Shown here: one piece after another, positions 6,099 to 14,159 of the stretch
Layout: each line of letters opens with the position of its first letter
How positions within the stretch are numbered: the first letter of the stretch is position 1
NCBI GenBank assembly: GCA_964607755.1
Contig: CAZSMC010000091.1
Location: 1 to 14,174, forward strand
DNA: 14,174 bases
Source of the DNA: CAZSMC01 sp964607755
GTDB lineage: Bacteria; Zhuqueibacterota; Zhuqueibacteria; Residuimicrobiales; Krinioviventaceae
Direction of reading: 5' to 3'
The notes under the pieces: generated by a model
What the model was told of the DNA's origin: nothing
The model's input: the letters and a program-made list of their open reading frames with translations, nothing else
The model's database searches: none
Translations under genes and position numbers: made by a program

Positions 6099-7643
6099 GT
6101 GGATAAAAATCGAGTTCTCATTTTTGACACCACATTGAGAGACGGTGAGCAATCGCCCGGAGCGAGCCTGAGCGTAACGGATAAAATTGCCATTGCGCAT
6201 CAACTGGCGCGACTCCGGGTTGACATCATCGAAGCCGGCTTTCCCATTTCTTCGCAAGCGCAATTTCAGGCAACAAAAGCTATTGCCGAAGATGTGGAGG
6301 GCCCGACAGTCGCTGCCCTGGCGCGGTGTGTTGACCAGGATATTGAACGAGCCGGCGAAGCGTTAAAAAATGCCAAAAAACCTCGCATTCATACGTTTGT
6401 CGCCACGTCCAAAATACACCTGGAAAAAAAGTTTCGAAAATCTGAAAATGAAATTTTGGATATGGCAACCCGCGCTGTTAAAAAAGCAAGAAATTTTGTT
6501 GATGATGTCGAATTTTCCCCGGAAGATTCGGCACGGACCGGCAAGAATTTTTTGTTTCGAATCATCGAAGCAGCTATCGATGCTGGCGCCACGACAATTA
6601 ATGTACCGGATACAGTCGGCTATAGCAATCCGGAGGAATACGGCGGCCTCATCCGCGAAATCATCAACACCGTTCCCAATATGGACAAGGCGATTTTGAG
6701 CGTGCATTGTCACAATGATTTAGGACTGGCTGTGGCCAACACCCTGGCAGCCGTGCAAAACGGCGCTCAGCAGGTTGAAGTGACAATCAATGGCATTGGC
6801 GAGCGAGCCGGCAACGCGTCTCTCGAAGAAGTGGTTATGGCTCTGAAAACCCGGCAAAATTATTACGGCAAAACCACCGGAATCAATACCAGGGAAATCG
6901 TTCATACCAGTCGAATGGTCAGTAATCTGACCGGCCTGCTGGTGCAGCCTAATAAAGCTATTGTCGGGATGAACGCATTTGCACACGAGGCCGGCATTCA
7001 TCAGGATGCAATGATCAAAGATTCAAGCACCTATGAAATTATGACCCCGGAAGAGATCGGCCTGGATACCAGCAAAATTGTCCTTGGTCGTCATTCCGGT
7101 CGTCATGGACTGAACCAACGCCTGCAAGAGCTCGGCTATTCACTCAAAAAAGAAGAACTCGATAAAGTTTATGACCGATTCCTGGAAGTCGCCGACAAAA
7201 AGAAAGAGATTTTCGACGAAGACCTTATTGCCATTGTCGGCGATGAATACCAGGAATTTGAAGAAACGTATCATCTTGATTATTTTCACATTAATAGCGG
7301 CAACTCACTGCTGCCCACAGCAACAATCGTTTTAAAGCGTGATAATGAGGAATACAAAGATGCTGCCGTGGGAGACGGCCCGATCGATGCCGCTTATCGC
7401 GCTATTGAAAAAATCGTTAACCGGCCGCTGAAATTGGCCGAGTATTCTTTACGCGGCGTGACCGGCGGTAAAGACGCCATGGGCGAGGTTGTCGTTCGCA
7501 TTCAAAATAACGGTAACCGTTTTCTCGGCCGCGGAGCATCAACGGATGTGATCGAAGCCAGCATCCGGGCTTTTGTGAATGCTCTTAACCGAATGATTCA
7601 TCTCGAAAAAGCCGGCAAAGTAGAAACAGAAAAAGGACTATAA
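6099..7643 (+). CDS. leuA: 2-isopropylmalate synthase
   Basis: This enzyme condenses acetyl-CoA with 2-oxoisovalerate to 2-isopropylmalate, the committed leucine step. I chose the GTG at 6099, which has AAAGG about 8-10 bases upstream and gives 514 residues, the usual bacterial length. An ATG at 5964 would start deep inside ilvC, and an in-frame GTG at 6090 sits on the Shine-Dalgarno itself. The TIM barrel begins FDTTLRDGEQSPG (metal ligand Asp10, Arg14), and the metal-binding HCH is at His203-Cys-His205 in SVHCHNDLG. FAHEAGIHQDAM and the C-terminal LeuA regulatory domain (about 390-510: YHLDYFHINSGNS, then GRGASTDVIEASIRAFVNAL) identify LeuA and imply leucine feedback. leuC and leuD, which should process its product, are not adjacent. 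Confidence 0.93.
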   Translation: MDKNRVLIFDTTLRDGEQSPGASLSVTDKIAIAHQLARLRVDIIEAGFPISSQAQFQATKAIAEDVEGPTVAALARCVDQDIERAGEALKNAKKPRIHTFVATSKIHLEKKFRKSENEILDMATRAVKKARNFVDDVEFSPEDSARTGKNFLFRIIEAAIDAGATTINVPDTVGYSNPEEYGGLIREIINTVPNMDKAILSVHCHNDLGLAVANTLAAVQNGAQQVEVTINGIGERAGNASLEEVVMALKTRQNYYGKTTGINTREIVHTSRMVSNLTGLLVQPNKAIVGMNAFAHEAGIHQDAMIKDSSTYEIMTPEEIGLDTSKIVLGRHSGRHGLNQRLQELGYSLKKEELDKVYDRFLEVADKKKEIFDEDLIAIVGDEYQEFEETYHLDYFHINSGNSLLPTATIVLKRDNEEYKDAAVGDGPIDAAYRAIEKIVNRPLKLAEYSLRGVTGGKDAMGEVVVRIQNNGNRFLGRGASTDVIEASIRAFVNALNRMIHLEKAGKVETEKGL

Positions 7644-7695
7644 AAAAGGTAATAGAATTTGCACTTTTCTATCGGATAAAAAAGAAAGAGAAACA

Positions 7696-8787
7696 ATGAC
7701 ACCAGAAAATAGAACACTGAAAATTGCCGTTCTTCCTGGCGACGGAATCGGGCCGGAAGTCGTCTCTGAAGCTGTCAAGGTGTTACAAGCAACTGCAGAT
7801 GCATCCGATTTTACAATCGAACTGGAATATGCAGATGTCGGTGGATGCGCCATTGATAGATACGACAATCCGTTACCCGAGTCAACACTTTCGTTATGCA
7901 AACAAAGCGACGCGGTCATTCTCGGTGCCATTGGTGCACCAAAGTACGATAATTTGCCCTCGGACAAACGCCCTGAGCGCGGTTTGCTTGGACTTCGGCA
8001 TGAGTTAGGACTCTTTGCCAATCTGCGTCCCGCTCGTATCTATCCGGCGCTGGTGTCTGCTTCCTCGCTAAAAGCAGAGGTTATTGAAAATATCGACATT
8101 TTGATTGTGCGTGAGCTCACCGGCGGTATCTATTTTGGCACTCCGCGCGGAATAGATGAAGAACAGCAACGTGGTTTCAATACCATGGATTATGAAAAAA
8201 ATGAAATCCAGCGCATTGCCCGGTTAGCGTTCAAAGCAGCACAAAAAAGGCATAAAAAGCTCTGCTCAGTTGATAAAGCCAATGTGCTGGAAGTTTCTCA
8301 ATATTGGCGGCATGTCGTTACAGAAATTGCGCAAAATTATCAGGATGTTGAATTGAGCCACATGTACGTGGACAATTGTGCCATGCAGCTCGTCCGCTGG
8401 CCCAAACAGTTTGATGTCATTGTCACTGGCAATATGTTTGGTGACATTCTAAGCGATGAAGCTTCCATGCTGACTGGCTCGCTCGGCATGCTTCCTTCAG
8501 CCAGTCTTGGCGAAAATTACGCCATGTACGAACCGGTACACGGCTCTGCACCGGATATCGCCGGACAGGGCAAAGCAAATCCTATTGCCACCATTGCTTC
8601 TGTAGCTATGATGCTGCGTTATTCTTTTAATCGCAAAACTGAAGCGGAGGCCATCGAAAACGCCATAGCCAATGTTCTGAAAGACGGACTTCGAACAGCA
8701 GACATTGCTCGTCAGGGCGAACAGACTGTATCAACTCAACAAATGGGAGATACGGTGACAAAACGCGTTCGGGATATTCTCGAATGA
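7696..8787 (+). CDS. leuB: 3-isopropylmalate dehydrogenase
   Basis: This 363-residue member of the isocitrate/isopropylmalate dehydrogenase family oxidatively decarboxylates 3-isopropylmalate to 2-oxoisocaproate using NAD. It opens with KIAVLPGDGIGPEV and has RPERGLLGLRHELGLFANLRP, a substrate loop with RELTGGIYFG (Arg139 onward), DNCAMQLVRWPKQFD, and the C-terminal GSLGMLPSASLGE followed by HGSAPDIAGQGKANP. The last motif is the NAD-binding part. AAAGAAAGAGAAAC precedes the ATG. The gap from leuA is 52 bases. In genomes with CimA, LeuB commonly also oxidises 3-methylmalate from the citramalate route, and the cimA gene immediately downstream supports this dual role here. Confidence 0.96.
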   Translation: MTPENRTLKIAVLPGDGIGPEVVSEAVKVLQATADASDFTIELEYADVGGCAIDRYDNPLPESTLSLCKQSDAVILGAIGAPKYDNLPSDKRPERGLLGLRHELGLFANLRPARIYPALVSASSLKAEVIENIDILIVRELTGGIYFGTPRGIDEEQQRGFNTMDYEKNEIQRIARLAFKAAQKRHKKLCSVDKANVLEVSQYWRHVVTEIAQNYQDVELSHMYVDNCAMQLVRWPKQFDVIVTGNMFGDILSDEASMLTGSLGMLPSASLGENYAMYEPVHGSAPDIAGQGKANPIATIASVAMMLRYSFNRKTEAEAIENAIANVLKDGLRTADIARQGEQTVSTQQMGDTVTKRVRDILE

Positions 8788-8827
8788 AAACCAATATTGT
8801 CATTGAACTATCATCAGGATCTATTTC

Positions 8828-10429
8828 ATGAACAAACTCATCATTTATGATACAACATTAAGGGATGGCGCTCAAACAGAAGGAATTTCATTTTCTGCTG
8901 TTGATAAACTAAAAATTGCCAAAAAACTGGATGCTTTTGGCGTGGATTATATTGAAGGTGGCTGGCCGGGCTCCAATCCCAAGGACATGGATTTTTTCAA
9001 GGAGGCAAAGAAGCATCCGTGGCAGCACGCTAAAATCGCTGCCTTCGGCAGCACAAGACGGGTAAATTCCCTGGTGAAAAAAGATAAAAATATCGAACTT
9101 TTATTAAAAGCTGAAACGCCGGTGGTGACAATTTTCGGCAAAGCCTGGGACTTGCACGTGACAGACGGATTGCGTACCACTCTGAAAAAAAATCTACAGC
9201 TTATTTACGAGTCCATTGCCTATTTAAAAGACCACGGCAAAGAAGTGATTTTTGATGCTGAACATTACTTTGATGGATTTTACGACAATCCTGAATATGC
9301 ATTGCAAACCCTGGAAGCAGCACAAAAAGGCGGCGCAGAATATCTCGTGCTCTGCGATACAAACGGCGGCACAATGCCGCGACAGGCAAATGAGGTTATC
9401 AATCAAACACAAGACGCGGGATTTGGTGTTCCATTGGGTATTCATGCTCACAATGATACCGATATGGCTGTTGCCAATTCCCTGATCGCTATTGAAAAGG
9501 ACATCTTTCACGTCCAGGGAACGATGAACGGTTACGGCGAACGCTGCGGCAATGCGAACCTGTGTTCGGTCATCCCTAACGCCGTTTTTAAATGCGATAA
9601 AGAACTGGAAACAAAAGTAAAACTTGCAGAACTGACAAAATTATCAAGGTTTATCAGTGAAACAGCCAATCTGCCTCATCGCGAAAATGCTCCTTACGTG
9701 GGAAACAGCGCTTTTGCCCACAAAGGCGGCATTCACGTCAGTGCAATTAAACGGAATCGCCGAACTTATGAACACATCGATCCTGAAGCGGTGGGCAATC
9801 ATCAGCGCATCCTGGTGTCAGACCAGGCCGGTCAAAGTAACGTTTTACACAAAGCTCAGGAAATGGGACTGGAGCTCTCGGATAAACAAGATGTTAAAGC
9901 TGTGGTGAATCGTTTGAAAGAGCTGGAACATCTGGGCTATCAGTTCGAAGATGCTCTGGGTTCCTTTGAGGTCATGATTCACAAAACAACAGGCAAGCAC
10001 AAGGATTTCTTTGAACTGAAAAGTGCCCGAGTCACCATAGACAAGCACGAAACAGGCGATTTATATTCGGAAGCGGTTATGAAGGTCAGTGTAGACGGCA
10101 TCATTGAACACACCGCAGCCGAAGGCAACGGCCCGGTTGATGCGCTGGACAAGGCTCTGCGGAAAGCTTTGGAACCGTTCTATCCAACGTTGAAAACTAT
10201 GAGACTGCGGGATTATAAAGTACGAGTACTCAACAGTAACCTCGGCACTGCAGCCAAGGTGCGTGTGTTCATCGAATCCGAAGACGAAAACATGGTGTGG
10301 GGTACTGTGGGGGTTTCGGAAAATATAATCGAAGCCAGTTGGCAGGCACTTGTTGACCGGATTACCTACAAACTCATGCGCGAGGAAATGCACGTCCCGC
10401 CCACACCGGACGAAACAATAATTGCGTGA
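8828..10429 (+). CDS. cimA: (R)-citramalate synthase
   Basis: This 533-residue homocitrate/isopropylmalate synthase-family enzyme condenses acetyl-CoA with pyruvate to citramalate, giving 2-oxobutyrate for isoleucine without threonine dehydratase. It is distinguished from LeuA by the N-terminus DTTLRDGAQTEGISFS (Asp8, Arg12) and YIEGGWPGSNPKD, the long C-terminal half and the HAHNDTDMAVANS metal site (His206, His208). The C-terminal LeuA-type domain (about 395-525, ending in GVSENIIEASWQALVDRI) is the allosteric region, commonly an isoleucine sensor. AGGAT precedes ATG. It is the last gene of the operon, 40 bases after leuB, and converges on the minus-strand radical SAM gene with 58 bases between. 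Threonine-independent isoleucine synthesis is therefore likely, though a threonine dehydratase elsewhere cannot be excluded. Confidence 0.94.
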   Translation: MNKLIIYDTTLRDGAQTEGISFSAVDKLKIAKKLDAFGVDYIEGGWPGSNPKDMDFFKEAKKHPWQHAKIAAFGSTRRVNSLVKKDKNIELLLKAETPVVTIFGKAWDLHVTDGLRTTLKKNLQLIYESIAYLKDHGKEVIFDAEHYFDGFYDNPEYALQTLEAAQKGGAEYLVLCDTNGGTMPRQANEVINQTQDAGFGVPLGIHAHNDTDMAVANSLIAIEKDIFHVQGTMNGYGERCGNANLCSVIPNAVFKCDKELETKVKLAELTKLSRFISETANLPHRENAPYVGNSAFAHKGGIHVSAIKRNRRTYEHIDPEAVGNHQRILVSDQAGQSNVLHKAQEMGLELSDKQDVKAVVNRLKELEHLGYQFEDALGSFEVMIHKTTGKHKDFFELKSARVTIDKHETGDLYSEAVMKVSVDGIIEHTAAEGNGPVDALDKALRKALEPFYPTLKTMRLRDYKVRVLNSNLGTAAKVRVFIESEDENMVWGTVGVSENIIEASWQALVDRITYKLMREEMHVPPTPDETIIA

Positions 10430-10487
10430 ATCGAATCACCAATGGCCGTATCTTTCAATATTGTCAGGTCCGAGTTTTAGCACCCTC

Positions 10488-11396
10488 TTATACGAACCTG
10501 CTCACCCCTTCTTCCCGGGCTATTTTCAAGGCGGTTTCATATTCATCTGCAGATAACCGGTGCCGCAAATCGGCCATTTGCGATGCTTTGCCGCAAGGCC
10601 GGTACTGGCCCATCACATTTACAGCAGTGGCTTTAGAAATATCGTTCATGAGAAATCGCGTGATCGCGCGCGTCTCTGCCAGGTGGCCCGGCATAACCAG
10701 ATGCCGGACGAGCAAGCCTTTAACCGCTACTCCCCGCTCATTGATAACAAGATCCCCAACTTGACGATGCATCTCCGACAAAGCCTGGCGTGCTCGTTCG
10801 GGATAATCCGGTGCATTGGCCGTTCGTTCGGCAAAAGTTGCAGACCAGAATTTAAAATCCGGCATGTAAATATTAACGATACCATCCAAAAGCTGCAATG
10901 TTTCGGCCTTGTCATATCCGCTGGAATTATAGACAACCGGAAGGGATAAACCGTTGTCACGCGCATGCAAAAGTCCCTCCAACATTTGCGGCACAACATG
11001 CGACGGGGTAACAAAGTTAATGTTTTCACATCCCATGTTTTGCAGTTTCAGCATCATATCTGACAATTGTTCCGGGGTTAGGGGCTTGCCAAAGCCGAGG
11101 TGACTGATGTCATAATTCTGGCAAAAGTTGCAGAGCAGATTGCAGTGAGAGAAAAAAATGGTCCCCGATCCGCCGCGACCAACCAGACAGCTTTCTTCGC
11201 CATAATGCGGACTAAAACTTGCGACCACAGCGTGGCGGCCTGTGCCGCACACGCCGGTTTCATCTTTTAGGCGATTCACATGGCATTCCCGCGGACAAAG
11301 CGCACAGGATTCCATCTGCTTTAGAGCAATCGATGTTTTGTCTTTTAAATTTTTGAAATGTCGATTTTCCGTCTTCATAGTTGAATTTAACGTCAC
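10488..11396 (-). CDS. PflA-like radical SAM protein (COG1313/PflX type)
   Basis: This 302-residue protein resembles the pyruvate-formate-lyase-activating-enzyme homologues of COG1313. An N-terminal cysteine cluster (Cys31, Cys34, Cys38 in CALCPRECHVNR, and Cys50) precedes the radical SAM motif Cys85-x3-Cys89-x2-Cys92 (CNLLCNFCQN). That motif should bind the [4Fe-4S] cluster that cleaves S-adenosylmethionine. Further family stretches are ENINFVTPSHVVPQ and VVYNSSGYDKAETL. The start is uncertain: GTG at 11396 gives 302 residues and ATG at 11378 gives 296, and neither has a good Shine-Dalgarno. The in-vivo substrate of this family is not established. No glycyl-radical enzyme gene lies nearby, so an activase role cannot be inferred from context. 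It is the last gene of the minus-strand group, 42 bases after the ADP-ribosylglycohydrolase. Confidence 0.88.
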   Translation of the reverse strand: MTLNSTMKTENRHFKNLKDKTSIALKQMESCALCPRECHVNRLKDETGVCGTGRHAVVASFSPHYGEESCLVGRGGSGTIFFSHCNLLCNFCQNYDISHLGFGKPLTPEQLSDMMLKLQNMGCENINFVTPSHVVPQMLEGLLHARDNGLSLPVVYNSSGYDKAETLQLLDGIVNIYMPDFKFWSATFAERTANAPDYPERARQALSEMHRQVGDLVINERGVAVKGLLVRHLVMPGHLAETRAITRFLMNDISKATAVNVMGQYRPCGKASQMADLRHRLSADEYETALKIAREEGVSRFV

Positions 11397-11438
11397 TGCA
11401 TTTTTCAGGTTCGATAAAAATAGAAAAGAAAAACGTAC

Positions 11439-12227
11439 TCAACTAGATGAATTCAGAGATGCATCGTAATAGGTTTGGCAAAATCGTTTAGCGATTTTCC
11501 AGAGATCATCTGGCAGTCGGGATTCCAACTCTGCAACCATTTCCCCGGACAAACCGCCATAAAAAGCTTCGGCGATTCCACCGGCAATGCACGCCATGGT
11601 ATCGCTGTCACCGCCAAGCGAAATAGCGTTTCGGATGGCATCCTCCACATCAGTAGATTCTAAAAAAGCAATAATCGATTCCGGCACAGAGCCCTGACAT
11701 GTGACGTCAAAATGATAATGCGGGCGAACGTTTTCCAGAGACCGGTTTAAATTGTAGTGAAAGCGAGACGAAATTTCCTGTCTGATCTGTTCCTTGTCAT
11801 AACCTGTGCGGGCAAGAAAAACAGCGAGCGCTGTAGCCTGGGCACCTTTGATGCCTTCAGGATGATTGTGCGTAACTTTTGCTGTTTTGGCTGCCAGAGT
11901 TAGGACCTTTTCTTTTGTATCAAAAGCAAATCCAACCGGACTTACACGCATAGCCGCACCATTGCCAAAACTGTTATACGCTCCGCCATTCGAAAACAGC
12001 CACTGCATGAAAAATCCGCCGTAACCGGCATTTGGGTAGCGCCTGCCGATTTCCCGGATGCTCGATACGTAGTCCTTGTTGTCAAGAATAGCATGAGCAA
12101 CTGCCACGGTTAAAACCGAATCATCTGTGAACCGGCATTCCGGATGAAAAAGGTCAAATGACTTTGTTTTGATCGGCATGGCTTCGAATCGTGAACCGAT
12201 AATATCTCCGGCTATGGCACCAAGCAT
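11439..12227 (-). CDS. ADP-ribosylglycohydrolase (DraG/ARH) family protein
   Basis: This is a 262-residue protein. It has the family N-terminus MLGAIAGDIIGSRFE, the metal-binding FTDDSVLT (Thr34, Asp35, Asp36), HNHPEGIKGAQATA in the middle, and the second metal motif GGDSDTMACIAGGIAEAFYG (Gly205-Asp207-Asp209-Thr210). All ligands expected for the two-Mg site are present, so it is probably an active hydrolase of ADP-ribosyl linkages on protein, nucleic acid or small molecules. AGAGGA precedes ATG by about 4 bases. No ADP-ribosyltransferase or DarT-like toxin is visible alongside, which argues against a local toxin-antitoxin role. It is co-directional with the MscS gene and the radical SAM gene. 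Confidence 0.92.
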   Translation of the reverse strand: MLGAIAGDIIGSRFEAMPIKTKSFDLFHPECRFTDDSVLTVAVAHAILDNKDYVSSIREIGRRYPNAGYGGFFMQWLFSNGGAYNSFGNGAAMRVSPVGFAFDTKEKVLTLAAKTAKVTHNHPEGIKGAQATALAVFLARTGYDKEQIRQEISSRFHYNLNRSLENVRPHYHFDVTCQGSVPESIIAFLESTDVEDAIRNAISLGGDSDTMACIAGGIAEAFYGGLSGEMVAELESRLPDDLWKIAKRFCQTYYDASLNSSS

Positions 12228-12272
12228 AATTCCTCTCGAAAATATTTCTGAGCATTCTCAAAATGAAAAAGT

Positions 12273-12615
12273 TTACATTTTCTGATCCACGACAAGGGTC
12301 CGCAACCTGTTCACCGCTGCAACCAACTCGTACTTGCGAAAAGCGGCGTACCCACCTGAGGGTCGATGATAGATGGAGTCAAGACCTCTCAGCAATATCC
12401 TTCTCAATCGCATCCGCAACCTCTCTTAGCGTGGCATTATTTTGCATTCTTTTTTTGGCGATATACAGAGCATCTCTGATAGCGCGGGTTTGAGCGCGGT
12501 CTACCAATTGACTTGTTGCACTCAGGTCAATCGTATTCACGCCAAAACTGATTTCCTTAACCCCGTGCTCTTTAATTTTAACCGCCCGCTTTTCTTTGTC
12601 CTGATCTGTTTTCAT
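12273..12615 (-). pseudogene. frameshifted C-terminal remnant of an ABC-class ATPase (COG3044/DUF-type)
   Basis: A 78-residue frame (ATG 12613-12615 to TGA 12379-12381) contains KIKEHGVKEISFG, then IDLSATSQLVDRAQTRAIRD, then TLREVADAIEKDI. After its stop, a different frame continues at 12380 with DSIYHRPSGGYAAFRKYELV and AAVNRLRTLVVDQKM, ending at TAA 12273-12275. Joined with a net +1 shift (equivalent to losing two bases near 12382-12387), they read as the C-terminal ~114 residues of the 'predicted ATPase of the ABC class' family. That family typically ends DLSAVEQLVD..QTRAI..GLD..PRRFEIAAAINRLRTL (from memory, not searched). The ~450-residue N-terminal ATPase part is absent: only 26 bases separate this from the MscS stop. 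AGGAAG lies about 9 bases before the ATG, so a short peptide could still be made. A sequencing error in a real short gene is possible. Confidence 0.68.
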
Positions 12616-12641
12616 AAAAACTACTTCCTATTTTCTTGTTT

Positions 12642-13817
12642 CTATAGATTCATCTTTACCTTGTCTGATACATTGATTTCACCGCTCTGTTCCAATGGCA
12701 CCGGCAACGGCGAGCGAACATGGACATCGCGTTGTGGAAATGGGATTTCAACCTTGTATTCGCGAAACTTGCGTACGATAGCACAATTAATCTCGGACAA
12801 CACGTGAAAATAGTCTTTAGGATTTCGGACCCAGATTCGCAGGCGCATGTTCCATGAGGAATCGCCAAATTCCATAAAAATCACTTCTGGCTCGGGATCG
12901 TTCATCACTTTGGAATTTTCTTCGGCAACCTCTCGCAAAGCTTTGAGAACATCATCCAGGTTGGAACTATACGACACGCCCACTTTTATATTCATGCGGA
13001 TTTTCAGATCACTATGCGACCAATTCGTCACCCGGCCGGAGACGAATTCTGAATTCGGCACAATCATGATAATATTGTCCAGCGTTTTTATTGTGGTTGA
13101 GCGAATGTTGATTTCTTCAACATCTCCCTGAATATCTTCAATGGAGATACGGTCGCCAACTTTTATGGGGCGTTCAAACAGCAAAATCAAACCGGCAATA
13201 AAATTGGACGTCACATTTTGCAAACCAAAACCAACACCTACGGAAAGCATACCAAAAATGACCGCCAGTCCGCTTAAATCAATCCCGATTGTCTGAAAGG
13301 CGATGATAGCACCAATAATAACAAGCGCATATTCCGTTACACGTCGAAAAATATACTTTTTGCCTTTTTCAATCTCTATCCGAGCAAGTCCCCTGTCGAT
13401 AACAAGTTTGGAAACAAAACGTGAGAGATGCAGGAAAAGGAGAATCAGAAATACAAAGATGAAAATGCTGCTCAGACCGATTGGGGTGTCGCCGATCTTA
13501 AATAGCGGATAATTGATAACATTAAATATCCCGGCGATGGTTTTCAGAGTAAAGCCGAGAACCCGGAAAGCGATGATGAGTCCAATGCCTAATAACAACA
13601 GATAGAAGAGCCCTTTCAGATAATAAACAGCATTACTGCTAATTCCAAATCGGGAAAATAATTTTTTTCCAAGCCAATTAGCAAGTCTTTTTGCCAAAAA
13701 CAGAGTGAGCAATACCAGCAGAAGAAATAGTAACAAATTTCCAAAAGAGATGCTCGCTTCCCCAATTTTGACCAGTGTTTTTGAAAAATTTTCAGTAAAA
13801 AAATTGTAAAAGTTCAT
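12642..13817 (-). CDS. MscS-family small-conductance mechanosensitive channel
   Basis: This 391-residue inner-membrane protein has about five predicted transmembrane segments: near 27-45, 66-88, 113-132, 162-180 and 184-215. The last includes the pore-lining TM3-like stretch GMLSVGVGFGLQNVTSNF. It is followed by the MscS beta domain (ERPIKVGDRISIEDIQGDV, TLDNIIMIVPNSEFV, VTNWSH) and the alpha/beta C-terminal domain (VIFMEFGDSSWNMRLRIWV, then VEIPFPQRDVHVRSP). The family releases solutes under hypo-osmotic tension, though larger paralogues may have other ligands. AGAGG lies 6 bases before ATG. It is the first gene of the minus-strand group and is divergent from the tRNA-Gly gene. The length is above E. 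coli MscS (about 286) because of extra N-terminal helices. Confidence 0.93.
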   Translation of the reverse strand: MNFYNFFTENFSKTLVKIGEASISFGNLLLFLLLVLLTLFLAKRLANWLGKKLFSRFGISSNAVYYLKGLFYLLLLGIGLIIAFRVLGFTLKTIAGIFNVINYPLFKIGDTPIGLSSIFIFVFLILLFLHLSRFVSKLVIDRGLARIEIEKGKKYIFRRVTEYALVIIGAIIAFQTIGIDLSGLAVIFGMLSVGVGFGLQNVTSNFIAGLILLFERPIKVGDRISIEDIQGDVEEINIRSTTIKTLDNIIMIVPNSEFVSGRVTNWSHSDLKIRMNIKVGVSYSSNLDDVLKALREVAEENSKVMNDPEPEVIFMEFGDSSWNMRLRIWVRNPKDYFHVLSEINCAIVRKFREYKVEIPFPQRDVHVRSPLPVPLEQSGEINVSDKVKMNL

Positions 13818-13876
13818 AGTGACCTCTTATTGCCCAACTTGTTTTTTCGATTATTTGATCCAACCCTAAAAATCCC

Positions 13877-13905
13877 TTGACTTTTCGAATCGAAATGCCT
13901 ATGTT
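13877..13905 (+). promoter_or_regulatory. promoter of the tRNA-Gly gene
   Basis: TTGACT (13877-13882) and TATGTT (13900-13905) are separated by 17 bases, matching a sigma-70 promoter in 5/6 and 4/6 positions. The implied start near 13912 is a few bases before the tRNA 5' end at 13918. Confidence 0.6.
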
Positions 13906-13917
13906 TTTTTCGTTTTA

Positions 13918-13989
13918 GCGGGAGTAATTCAGCGGTAGAATGCAAGCTTCCCAAGCTTGACGTCGCGGGTTCGACTCCCGTCTCCCGCT
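13918..13989 (+). tRNA. tRNA-Gly (anticodon CCC)
   Basis: This is a 72-base cloverleaf. The acceptor GCGGGAG pairs with CTCCCGC (13982-13988) and has discriminator T. The D arm is ATTC-AGCGGTA-GAAT. The anticodon stem CAAGC/GCTTG encloses the loop TTCCCAA, giving anticodon CCC, which reads GGG. The five-base variable loop is ACGTC. The T arm is GCGGG-TTCGACT-CCCGT. The CCA end is not encoded (TCTA follows), so a CCA-adding enzyme is needed. Confidence 0.96.
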
Positions 13990-13994
13990 CTACA

Positions 13995-14034
13995 CCGGTG
14001 GCATGAATGAACGCTACCGGTTTTTTTATTTTAA
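13995..14034 (+). terminator. intrinsic terminator of the tRNA-Gly gene
   Basis: CCGGTGGC (13995-14002) pairs with GCTACCGG (14013-14020), with one G-U pair and a 10-base loop. A T-run (TTTTTTTATTTT) follows directly. This is a textbook Rho-independent terminator five bases past the tRNA 3' end. Confidence 0.92.
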
Positions 14035-14147
14035 CACTGCAATATAATCATTAAGGAATATCTTTTCAATACAAGAATCCTGGAGCAATTATGGTTAATT
14101 GGTAAAAGCTCACTGATGGGAGAAAATCTTTGCAGCATTACAAAAGT

Positions 14148-14159
14148 GGGCTAAAGCCC
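14148..14159. repeat. short palindrome, possible edge of a dispersed REP-like repeat
   Basis: GGGCT-AA-AGCCC is a perfect 5-bp inverted repeat in a non-coding tail, flanked by AAAAGT and GTTATG. GGGCTNNAGCCC-type palindromes recur as REP-like or IS-end elements in many genomes, but only one copy is visible here and the window stops 15 bases later. The rest of 14035-14174 shows no gene. Confidence 0.3.

Noticed and set aside
7638..8021. 127-residue minus-strand frame opposite the leuB start
   Set aside because: It is a shadow of leuB, whose sequence is fully conserved on the plus strand.
10426..10764. 112-residue plus-strand frame overlapping the end of cimA
   Set aside because: It is antisense to the clearly conserved radical SAM gene and has no recognisable domain.
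11439..12227. Toxin-antitoxin or defence role for the ADP-ribosylglycohydrolase
   Set aside because: No ADP-ribosyltransferase, DarT-like or effector gene is adjacent; neighbours are a channel, a gene remnant and a radical SAM protein.
12263..12493. 76-residue plus-strand frame beginning MKKFTFSDPRQ
   Set aside because: It is antisense to the ATPase remnant, whose minus-strand translation in two frames matches a known family tail. The plus-strand peptide has no recognisable features.
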